The notes beneath the pieces were generated by a model. It did not search any database. It was not told where the DNA came from and saw only the letters and a program-made list of their open reading frames with translations. DNA of 64,000 nt. Source: Nymphalis io. Its lineage: Eukaryota > Arthropoda > Insecta > Lepidoptera > Nymphalidae. The stretch is taken from positions 744,001 to 808,000 of the forward strand of contig NC_065910.1 in NCBI RefSeq assembly GCF_905147045.1, given 5' to 3'. Position 1 is the stretch's first letter. Each line of letters begins with the position of its first letter. The translations under genes were made by a program, and so were the position numbers. Positions 60,901-64,000 of this stretch are shown here, in pieces.

Positions 60901-60970
60901 CTCTCATCATCATGATTCTTGTCTCCGGCGTAATGTTCGTCATCTTATCCAAGCACTCTTTTTCACTCAT
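27473..60970 (-). CDS. Tret1-like: Facilitated trehalose transporter Tret1-like (MFS sugar porter), four coding exons
   Basis: Joining 60970-60869, 55433-55271, 36689-36502 and 28504-27473 gives 494 residues ending in TAG, the usual length for insect Tret1-like proteins. Every junction has GT/AG sites; intron phases are 0, 1 and 0. Visible sugar-porter motifs: RIGRR (TM2-3 loop, residues 102-106), EIAVPEIRG (156-164), PETPSS (212-217, end of TM6), NVGR (337-340, TM8-9 loop), GELFP (410-414) and PETKG (472-476, end of TM12). Hydrophobic segments fit 12 TM helices, so a plasma-membrane sugar transporter is expected. Known for the family: Tret1 moves trehalose between fat body and haemolymph. 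Odd: FFQRFTGAH replaces the usual QQxSGIN of TM7, and GPISS replaces GPxPW in TM10, so the substrate may differ. Introns of 5.4, 18.6 and 8.0 kb are full of repeats. Confidence 0.93.
28671..28974 (+). repeat. Family B SINE, full length, in intron 3
   Basis: GTCGAGATGGCCTAGTGG head, GGTCCAAGCCC in place of the B box, tail (CTGTA)n. Antisense to the host gene. Confidence 0.93.
29537..29735 (-). repeat. Family B SINE, old and diverged
   Basis: ACAGTCTGTAAATGTCCCACCGCTG tail side and CACCGAACCATCTCAACC head side remain. Confidence 0.65.
29736..30365. other. Intron 3 DNA, no feature recognised
   Basis: AT-rich, no exon-like frame with splice sites on the minus strand. Confidence 0.45.
30366..30641 (-). 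repeat. Family A, near full length, intron 3
   Basis: AGGTAGGCGGACGAGCATAT to AAAAGTCCTACCACC. Confidence 0.92.
31586..31640. other. Long hairpin in intron 3: 18-bp perfect arms, extended to 23 bp with one mismatch
   Basis: TTTTGTCAGTGTGGCCAT (31591-31608), 9-nt loop TCTAAACGG, then the exact reverse complement (31618-31635). ATTG/CAAT pairs extend it past one mismatch. Confidence 0.9.
31641..32330. other. Intron 3 DNA, no feature recognised
   Basis: AT-rich; no exon or clear repeat. Confidence 0.45.
32336..32430 (+). repeat. MITE-like repeat R5, partial
   Basis: AAGAATACACCCATCAAA, GTTAACATTTCACGGGCGAGTAATGAAAT, CAGAATAGCG match the 60301 copy. Confidence 0.65.
33045..33212 (-). repeat. 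MITE-like repeat R5, near full length
   Basis: Minus strand reads CGAAACTCACCGCAGAAAAC and GGTCGTGAAATAT, then ATATTTCACGGGTGAATAATG. The end regions are partly complementary. Confidence 0.7.
33515..33625 (+). repeat. LINE-like 3' tail remnant
   Basis: TTGTCGGTTCTTTTAAATCC, then AAAGGTGCTTGTAATAGC and TTCATTCAAGT. Confidence 0.45.
33626..34435. other. Intron 3 DNA, no feature recognised
   Basis: AT-rich; short frames only. Confidence 0.45.
34437..34556. repeat. AT inverted repeat and (TA)n stretch
   Basis: AGAAATGATATT...AATATCATTTCT arms around AT-rich DNA, followed by (AT)n to about 34552. Confidence 0.75.
34807..35226 (+). repeat. Family B SINE, chimeric with a partly duplicated 3' half
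   Basis: Normal head, GGTTCAAACCC B box, then the CTTCTTCTCAAAACGAAGAA variant. At about 35083 it restarts at CTAATTTCACTGAAATTCTG and runs again to the (CTTTA)n tail. Two 3' halves of different subfamilies are joined. Confidence 0.9.
35265..35641 (+). mobile_element. Helitron-like remnant with 3' hairpin and CTAG end
   Basis: GTTACGCTTTAACGTCTAAAC and TTGAATCTCAAGGAAGGACAC lead to GCGG-TCCAAG-CCGC and, 10 nt later, CTAG|T. A short hairpin just before CTRR is a Helitron mark. The 5' end is not certain. Confidence 0.45.
35860..36002 (-). repeat. Family D repeat, head half, diverged
   Basis: AAATTCTGGACTCCGGGCTGC and GCTTGAACTCAGGATCTCGGG match the 57850 copy. Confidence 0.65.
36088..36190 (-). 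repeat. Family D repeat, distal half
   Basis: CCGATTTTGGCCACGGCGGCC and TTAGCCAACTGCGCAAGACA. Confidence 0.6.
36237..36350 (+). repeat. Dispersed repeat tail (AGTCAATCGGATCTATA type)
   Basis: TTTTAAGTCAATCGGATCTA and CTTTCGGAGATCTCG; relative at about 105-215. Confidence 0.55.
36357..36470. repeat. Unclassified dispersed-repeat fragment next to exon 3
   Basis: GTCTCTGCTGGACGAAAGCCTCCCCCATAG resembles common lepidopteran TE-derived repeats. It ends about 30 bp from the exon 3 donor. Confidence 0.45.
36502..36689 (-). CDS. Tret1-like: Tret1-like coding exon 3 (2 nt plus 62 codons)
   Basis: Acceptor TTTGTCACAG|GC and donor ACTCAG|GTACGT. Encodes the end of TM2 (ALVGGILGGM), the conserved RIGRR loop, TM3 (SVLLMTALPYTVAWL) and TM4 (CGGMLVCCITMITQ). 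Exon length is 188, which keeps the frame from phase 1 to phase 0. It continues into exon 4 as MITQ-VYVTEIAVPEIRG. Confidence 0.93.
36957..37020. repeat. (TA)n microsatellite with GTA interruptions
   Basis: Intron 2, just upstream of exon 3 on the transcript. Confidence 0.95.
37196..37322 (-). repeat. Family A, head half only
   Basis: CCCTTGTGCCAGTCATTACC to CACAAAGCCCTACCACC. Confidence 0.85.
37323..38370. other. Intron 2 DNA, no feature recognised
   Basis: AT-rich; no exon-like frame. Confidence 0.45.
38377..38648 (+). repeat. Family A, near full length, intron 2
   Basis: GACAGGGCTTTGTGCAAGC to an A-run tail; antisense to the host gene. Confidence 0.88.
38649..39855. other. Intron 2 DNA, no feature recognised
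   Basis: AT-rich. Confidence 0.45.
39860..39935 (-). repeat. LINE-like 3' tail remnant
   Basis: Minus strand: TTCTTCTCGGTAGAATCTGC, with GTCCGAATCGG following. Confidence 0.55.
40275..40420. repeat. Unclassified dispersed repeat
   Basis: ATGCTGGACAAAGACCCTCTG and ATGTGGCGGTTTGCATTCG; contains a 12-bp tandem GTCTTGAGGAAA. Confidence 0.45.
40628..40666. other. Perfect hairpin in intron 2, 16-bp arms, 7-nt loop
   Basis: ACGATGGCTATCTAAG-ATCGCGT-CTTAGATAGCCATCGT. Confidence 0.9.
41091..41446 (-). repeat. Intron 2 inverted repeat, copy 1 (family C SINE plus unique flank)
   Basis: 41091-41297 is a family C SINE with about 20 bp of the head missing. 41299-41446 is a flank whose reverse complement matches 54548-54695 with about 8 differences in 147 bases. 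Confidence 0.88.
41761..42050 (-). repeat. Family A, full length, intron 2
   Basis: TATAGAATAGGAAACCGGAC to AAAGCTCTACCACCAGT; sense to the host gene. Confidence 0.93.
42299..42561 (-). repeat. Family A, old copy
   Basis: GGCATTTGATGGTAAGTGATC to CACAAAGCCCCACCAG. A further scrap lies at about 42662-42700. Confidence 0.75.
42562..43390. other. Intron 2 DNA
   Basis: Only a TCTTCCTCTTTCGTACGTCAAA / GACAGAAAGAGAG repeat remnant near 43140-43210. Confidence 0.45.
43391..43622 (-). repeat. Family B SINE, head lost, with terminal fold-back
   Basis: AACTGCCTGTTAATGTGCC tail side; ends in AAATTAAGCACAT...ATGTGCTTAATTT, a 13-bp inverted repeat made by duplicating its own end. Confidence 0.88.
44188..44484 (-). 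repeat. Family B SINE, full length
   Basis: GTAACAGCCTGTGATTATCC to GGGCCATCTCAGCT; B-box complement GGGTTTGAACCC. Confidence 0.93.
44797..44965 (+). repeat. Family B SINE, diverged and truncated
   Basis: GCGAGATAGCCCAGCGACTAG head; CATCTCGTGCTCGGCGGTGAAG later. Confidence 0.75.
44990..45930. other. Intron 2 DNA, AT-rich
   Basis: A CTTTTTCCTTCGAATG / GATAGAAAGAGCG repeat remnant at 45630-45720; nothing else. Confidence 0.45.
45945..46040 (+). repeat. LINE-like 3' tail remnant
   Basis: TTTCTAGAAGAATCAACATTCCG and AAAAGTGCTTGTAAGAGCC. Confidence 0.5.
46309..46342 (+). repeat. Family A head, split by a family B insertion
   Basis: GTGGTAGGACTTTGTGCAAG ... AGGTACCACCC; the rest resumes at 46665. 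An inverted family A scrap (46250-46295) precedes it. Confidence 0.88.
46343..46664 (-). repeat. Family B SINE, full length, inserted in family A with an 11-bp target duplication
   Basis: (GTAACC)n tail, GGGTTTGAACCC B-box complement, ends CATCTCGGCTTAAC. AGGTACCACCC stands on both sides (46332-46342, 46665-46675). Confidence 0.96.
46665..46853 (+). repeat. Family A, remainder of the split copy, rearranged 3' end
   Basis: AGGTACCACCCACTCATCAG to GGCTATAAGCGATGGTTG, then a switch to GCACAAAGCCCTACC in inverted sense instead of the usual tail. Confidence 0.85.
47095..47251 (+). repeat. Family A, 5'-truncated
   Basis: ATAAAATCTTAGTTCCCAAGG, then GGCTATAAGCG and CTAAGGGCGTTTGGTGACC; A-run tail. 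Confidence 0.92.
47638..47747 (-). repeat. Family B SINE, 3' end only
   Basis: AGTAACAGCCTATAAATGTCC to CAATGCGGGTTGGTGGAA. Confidence 0.9.
47914..48201 (-). repeat. Family A, full length
   Basis: TTTAGAATAGGAAAGCGGAT to CACAAAGCCCTACCACC. Confidence 0.93.
48669..48957 (-). repeat. Family A, full length
   Basis: TTTATCATATAGGTAGGCGC to CACAAAGCCCTACCACTAG. Confidence 0.93.
49230..49660. repeat. Unclassified GC-richer repeat fragment in intron 2
   Basis: 49440-49650 includes CTGCCGTCCTCCTGGGGGCC and GCCCCGGACGTCGGGGC (a small hairpin). Composition unlike the intron; likely a transposon piece, family unknown. Confidence 0.4.
49795..50093 (-). repeat. Family A, diverged
   Basis: ATAGAACAGGTCGGACGTAG to AAAGCCCTACCATTAAG. 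Confidence 0.85.
50094..51225. other. Intron 2 DNA, no feature recognised
   Basis: AT-rich. Confidence 0.45.
51228..51365 (+). repeat. Dispersed repeat tail (CCGTCTGCGTGT type)
   Basis: CCGTCTGCGTGTAGGAGGG and GCAAAATTTCATAATGATTGG; related to 20660-20830. Confidence 0.5.
51383..51505 (+). repeat. Family D tRNA-headed repeat, head half
   Basis: TTGCCTAGTTGGTCCTG head, B box GGGTTCAAACCC, then TTATTGGGTTTTTGTATCGAAG. Confidence 0.7.
51512..51709 (-). repeat. Family A, tail third missing
   Basis: ATGTCAACCATCGCTTATAGCC to CACAAAGCCCTACCACC; joined to a family D end at about 51510. Confidence 0.92.
51888..51920. other. Hairpin, 14-bp arms with one mismatch
   Basis: CCCATTACCAAGTT / AACTTGGTAGTGGG around a short loop, intron 2. 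Confidence 0.75.
52277..52440 (+). repeat. Family A, old truncated copy
   Basis: GTGGTAGAGTTTTGTG head, then GAGGGTGAGTGAGCCGGTG. Confidence 0.65.
52441..53380. other. Intron 2 DNA, no feature recognised
   Basis: AT-rich; short (TA)n near 52780-52815. Confidence 0.45.
53384..53442 (+). repeat. Family A, first 60 bp only
   Basis: GTAGGGCTTTGTGCAAGATCG to CATCAGATATTCTAC. Confidence 0.88.
53519..53760. repeat. Unclassified repeat with GGCCC-rich ends
   Basis: GGCAGGCCCGGACTTAGG at one end; GGGGCCCCCTCACC and GGGGCCTGTGGGC at the other, around AT-rich DNA. Probably a transposon; no terminal repeats proven. Confidence 0.4.
54284..54440 (+). repeat. Family B SINE, old fragment
   Basis: GAGCCGAAATGACTCAGCGG head and ATTCACCAACCCACAGTG later. 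Confidence 0.55.
54512..54921 (+). repeat. Intron 2 inverted repeat, copy 2 (family C SINE plus unique flank)
   Basis: 54512-54542 is a second family C head scrap. 54548-54693 matches the reverse complement of 41299-41446. 54694-54921 is a nearly complete family C SINE with GCCGGTTGGCGTGG head, lacking the ATT tail. Confidence 0.88.
55271..55433 (-). CDS. Tret1-like: Tret1-like coding exon 2 (54 codons plus 1 nt)
   Basis: Acceptor CTATCCCCAG|ATC and donor TTAG|GTGAGT. Encodes residues 35-88 and the first base of Gly89. TM1 (ILAALAVSLGPFAAGLSKGY) is followed by the first outer loop (SPAIASM, then a charged stretch) and the start of TM2 (QQASWIASLSLL). The order is typical of Tret1-like proteins. 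Ends in phase 1; exon 3 supplies GC to finish a Gly codon, giving LLGALVGG. Confidence 0.92.
55985..56140 (-). repeat. Family A, old copy
   Basis: CACCGGTAAGTGATCACCAAC to GTTACCTACCTAAAAAGG; intron 1 of the gene begins just upstream at 55434. Confidence 0.65.
56425..56675 (-). repeat. Family B SINE, head incomplete
   Basis: TAACAGTAACAGCCTGTAAATG to AATTCAGAGGTGCTTGCCCGG. Confidence 0.92.
56715..56850 (+). repeat. LINE-like 3' tail remnant
   Basis: TTCTCGGTAGAATCTACATTCC to CTACTTGAATAAAATATC. Confidence 0.6.
56851..57630. other. Intron 1 DNA, no feature recognised
   Basis: AT-rich. Confidence 0.45.
57640..57720 (+). repeat. LINE-like 3' tail remnant
   Basis: GGTTCTGAGTAGAATCTGCATTCC. 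Confidence 0.55.
57850..58152 (-). repeat. Family D repeat, near full length
   Basis: GCCAATTGTGCGGCACATAT ... CGACACGACCGGAAAGAGC ... GGGATTTGAACCCAGGACC (B-box complement). The longest family D copy here; its antisense open frame is not a gene. Confidence 0.75.
58560..58745. repeat. Unclassified SINE-like remnant
   Basis: CATACTGGACACGAGCCTC, ACCAAGCTGGGCCAATATGG and AAAGGGTGAGTAAGCTC resemble pieces of families B and A. Confidence 0.4.
58806..59085 (+). repeat. Family C SINE, full length
   Basis: GACGAGCCGGTTGGCG head, GGGTTCGATTCCC B box, (ATT)n tail. Confidence 0.95.
59108..59337 (+). repeat. Family A, head missing
   Basis: TTATTCTACCGCAAAACAGC to CTATTCTATAAAAAAAA; ATAAAATCTTAG and GGCTATAAGCG variants. 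A second tail piece follows at 59360-59424. Confidence 0.93.
59430..60300. other. Intron 1 DNA with one palindrome
   Basis: CAAGTGAAGCT-AC-AGCTTCACTTG at 60163-60186 is a near-perfect palindrome. Nothing else was seen. Confidence 0.5.
60301..60446 (+). repeat. MITE-like repeat R5, near full length, intron 1
   Basis: CGAAACTCACCACAGAAAAC and GTCGTGAAATGTT at one end, AACATTTCAATGGTGAGTAATG at the other: the ends are partly inverted complements. Relatives at 32336 and 33045. Confidence 0.7.
60700..60835 (+). repeat. LINE-like 3' tail remnant next to exon 1
   Basis: CTTAGTGGATTCTACATACC to TACTTGAATAAAGTATA; ends about 35 bp from the exon 1 donor. Confidence 0.55.
60869..60970 (-). CDS. Tret1-like: Tret1-like coding exon 1 (34 codons)
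   Basis: Encodes the cytosolic N-terminus, residues 1-34, from MSEKECLDKM to GYRRQ. The start is the ATG at 60970. It has AGTGTAT before it, and a GTG two codons upstream is not used. The exon ends CAG|GTTTGT (donor G at 60868), phase 0. The segment is hydrophilic and methionine-rich (MMM at residues 20-22), with no TM helix. It reads smoothly into exon 2 as GYRRQ-ILAALAVSLG, which is how Tret1-like proteins enter TM1. Confidence 0.85.
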
Positions 60971-61055
60971 ATACACTGTTTTACGATTACACTTGATTAC
61001 ACTTCACTGTGAGTTTCACACTTGAAGTTGCCAGCATTTCACTCGAACATTTGAT
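60971..61055 (-). promoter_or_regulatory. Probable 5'UTR of Tret1-like with two short upstream ORFs
   Basis: An acceptor-like CTTGTTACAG ends at 61056, so 61055-60971 may be the untranslated part of the first coding exon. It contains ATG at 61050 (4-codon ORF ending TGA at 61039) and ATG at 61037 (17-codon ORF ending TAA at 60987). Both end before the main ATG. Upstream ORFs of this kind can lower or gate translation. The transcript start was not located, so the UTR itself is inferred. Confidence 0.4.
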
Positions 61056-62310
61056 CTGTAACAAGTAACAAATATGTATTAAATATTTATCAATACATAT
61101 GATGCCTTCGGTTATAACTTTAAAAAATGTTCCAATAAACACCGAAATTATTTTCTTTATAAAATGATCATATTACTAAACTCAAAAATATAACAAACAT
61201 AACACAATGAAAAATTTCATCATCATCATCGGCATCGTCAAATTAAATTAAATATCAATTTGTTTTAAATTTTTGAAGTCCGATCCAATCCAAACTCCAT
61301 TTGATCCAAACAAAAATATAATACTGGAAAATGTAAAATATACCAAAAACATTTTTCACAAACGATAAAATTAACACTTCAAACTAATATAAGCTCTATA
61401 AACTTAAAAATAAAGTTTAATTTTAATAACAAAAATACTCACAATATAAATCTACCATTTAAAAAAAACAATGAGCCATTATATTTAATATTGTTTCATA
61501 AATGTATTATTAAAAAAAATATGATATTTAAGCGTTAACAGAGACACATAATTTTCTAATATCATTCGTCACAATATTTTATATTCAGTATTCACTGTCC
61601 AACTGTCCGTTGTATCTCCATACAAGCGTGACTTGTAACTGAGATGCTTACAGATCGCCACAACTATCTGTTAACAATGAAATGATAGACAAAAGCATAC
61701 GTAATTCTGTCATTACCTTGTCAAAATAATGGGTTCGTTTTTGTATACGAATTTTATTGTTATTATATAAGTATTTTTATATTTAAATATATTTTTTTTA
61801 TTGCAATTTCTTATAATAAATGTGTTTAATTGACGTTTATAAAAACTTTTACAGCTTTGAGAGTTTTTTTTTAAATTTAATTACGATATGACTCAATGCA
61901 GAAAACATGCAGAAAAATGTATAAATATCCGATTAAAACCATTTTTTTTTAATTTGTTTTAGTTTACTGTGGTACATATATTTCGATGACGAAAAATACC
62001 ACGAGGACACTTGCTTTGTAATCGTGAGAGTCAACTCCGTACAAGAAAGCCCAGAAGCCGTGTAGATATATTTTAACATGTATTTAAGGTTTAAGTTAGA
62101 CAGTATATAATCCTATTGCTTATTCAACGCCTTCTCTGTATCATAGAGCTTAAACATAGCTTGCCAGTAATGCTTATATAATATTATATAATATTAATAA
62201 TCATTCAATCGTAAATTTAATAATAATTTCACAATATTTCTAATAATTTTTAATGATGTTAATGTATTTGTTTGTTTTATTTTTATGAACTTGTAATGGA
62301 TAATGGTTTT
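61056..62310. other. AT-rich DNA upstream of Tret1-like exon 1
   Basis: The promoter or a noncoding first exon may lie here or beyond. No TATA/Inr pair could be singled out and no protein-coding frame is convincing. Confidence 0.4.
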
Positions 62311-62600
62311 TTTTTATAGAATAGGAAGGCGGACGAGCATATGGGCCACCTGATGGTAAGTGGTCACCAAACGCCCTTAGACATCGGCATTGTAAGAAAT
62401 GTCAACCATCGCTTACATAGCCAATGCGCCACCAACCTTGGGAACTAAGATTTTATGTCCCTTGTGCCTGTAATTACACTGGCTCACTCATCCTTCAAAC
62501 CGGAACACAACAATAACAAGTACTGCTGTTTTGCGGTAGAATATCTGATGAGTGGGTGGTACCTACCCAGACGAGCTTGCACAAAGCCCTACCACCAGTA
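62311..62600 (-). repeat. Family A, full length
   Basis: TTTTATAGAATAGGAAGGCGG to CCCTACCACCAGT; carries the CACCAAACGCCCTTAG and GATTTTATGTCCC variants. Confidence 0.94.
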
Positions 62601-62679
62601 CTTACTTTATTTAGGTTTACTTTATTTATTGACTATTTATAACGTCACGCTTTTGAAAATGATGTGATAACCTATGAAG

Positions 62680-62881
62680 GTTATGGGTTCGATTCCCACC
62701 CAGGACAGACATTTGTGTGCATGAACATGTATGTTTGTCCTGAGTCTGGGTGTAATTATCTATATAAGTATGTATTTACAAAAGAAAAGTAGTATATGTA
62801 GTATATCATTTATCTGGTTTCCATAGTACGAGCTCTGCTTAGGTTGGGATCAGATGGCCGTGTGTGAAAAATGTCCCAGGA

Positions 62882-62920
<39 letters not shown>
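62680..62920 (+). repeat. Family C SINE, head missing, with a 13-unit (ATT)n tail
   Basis: GGGTTCGATTCCCACCCAGG to (ATT)n at 62881-62920. Confidence 0.93.
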
Positions 62921-62921
<1 letters not shown>

Positions 62922-63336
62922 ACATATAATTAGTAGAACATTTGTCAAAAACCTTTTCAACCTCCATTGAACTGTCTATCCAATCTATCTACTGTTGGTT
63001 GTCCAAAATAAATAAATATATTTAATTATACAATAAAAAAAAAGTGCAATAGTGCCAGCGTCTTGGGTACAATGCGACAGGACAATCTTTTAGACGGCGT
63101 GTTTTTACTTTAAATTTGTAATATGCATTTTGTTCTTTTTATTTTTATTTTGTATTTTATAAAAATGTCTGTATATAAAGCTATTATTTCTACTCATTAC
63201 ACAATTATGGCCATTCATTTAAATCCAAGTCGACTATACTAAAGTCTAAAACCTAAGTTTGGGACAGATCCAGAAAGTCCGCGAGTCGGTTTCCTACTTT
63301 TATAATATGTTTCAAAGAGTTTCCAGTAGTTATTAA

Positions 63337-63512
63337 CAATAATAATATCCTGGGACTTTATTCACACACGGCCATCTGATCCCAAATTAAGCTTGTACAG
63401 AGCTTGTGCCATGGAAACCAGACAACTGATATATTACATATACTACTTTTTCTTTTGTAAATACTTACTTATATAGATAATTACACCCAGACTCAGGACA
63501 AACAGACATGTA
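63337..63512 (-). repeat. Family C SINE, 3' half
   Basis: ATAATATCCTGGGAC to CACCCAGACTCAGGACAAAC. Confidence 0.9.
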
Positions 63513-63519
63513 ATTATTA

Positions 63520-64000
63520 TATTAACAAGTATAATATATATTTATTATTATATATAAAGTGCTTTAAAATATAATTATTTAGATGTTAATTTTGTTTTTG
63601 CCATTAGTTAATGTTTTGTTTACTAGGGTCTTGTAATTAGTTTTCACTTACGTCTTAAATACTTGTTTATATAATTAAATATTTTTTTAAATGAATGAAC
63701 TAAATAATGCGTATAGAAACCCTTATTCATTTAAAAATACAATATGTAATTATTTTACAATTGGACTTATAAATAAGTTTCAACAACAAGTTTAAAATTT
63801 CGAAAATAAATATTGTTCTATGTATTACTGCTCATTATGAATTTGGATCATGAAGACACATACAACCATTAGGCTAAGTATTATTTTTATATTAAAATAA
63901 TATTATACCATAGACACTAAAAAGTCAACCAAACAAATAGACAGCCATTATTTCTCTTGATTTAAAAATATTAGCATTGTAAAAAAACCCCGGAAGTAGG
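63520..64000. other. AT-rich DNA at window end
   Basis: No gene or repeat recognised. Confidence 0.45.

Noticed and set aside
1..64000. CRISPR array or other regular spacer-repeat structure
   Set aside because: Repeats are dispersed, variable in spacing and belong to SINE-type families; the genome is that of an insect.

Overview
The window is nuclear DNA of an insect, almost certainly a lepidopteran and probably a butterfly. It is AT-rich and carries four families of short interspersed repeats with a lepidopteran look. It also holds one RTE-type non-LTR retrotransposon and a host gene with small exons and very large introns. No bacterial, viral or CRISPR features were seen.

Layout. Positions 1-9 kb are intergenic repeat land. 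They include a short TIR element (1890-2084), a 160-bp tandem duplication (1220-1530), and an almost full-length RTE retrotransposon (3251-6715). The RTE sits inside one family A repeat and carries another in its 5' leader. Positions 9-22.6 kb hold more repeats and a cluster of seven tRNA-Gly(UCC) genes on both strands (12133-20548): five canonical, one with an acceptor-stem mismatch and one with a 14-nt insertion. Positions 22.6-26.1 kb are featureless AT-rich DNA apart from one perfect hairpin.

The only host protein gene runs on the minus strand from 60970 to 27473. Its four coding exons (60970-60869, 55433-55271, 36689-36502, 28504-27473) join in frame to a 494-residue MFS sugar transporter of the Tret1 (facilitated trehalose transporter) type. 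Splice sites and phases match at every junction. Introns of about 5.4, 18.6 and 8.0 kb are full of SINE copies, LINE tails, a possible MITE family, inverted repeats and one inverted 355-375-bp repeat pair. An 85-bp stretch upstream of the ATG looks like 5'UTR with two short upstream ORFs. No promoter could be located. Positions 61.1-64 kb hold repeats only.

Repeat names used below. Family A: SINE-like, about 290 bp, head GGTAGGGCTTTGTGCAAGC, ends in a short A-run, no clear tRNA head, about 30 copies. Family B: tRNA-derived SINE, about 300 bp, A-box region GAGATGGCCCAGTGG, B-box region GGTTCAAACCC, (GTTACT)n-like tail. Family C: tRNA-derived SINE, about 260 bp, head GGCCGGTTGGCGTGG, (ATT)n tail. 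Family D: another tRNA-headed repeat, about 300 bp. Strand is given so that the family head is 5'. Family names from databases (for example Metulj for B) could not be checked here.

No clear new biological system was found. The observations most worth checking are the tRNA-Gly cluster with its local duplication, the transporter's altered sugar-site residues, the intronic perfect hairpins, the inverted repeat pair in intron 2, and the MITE-like family near 32-33 and 60 kb.
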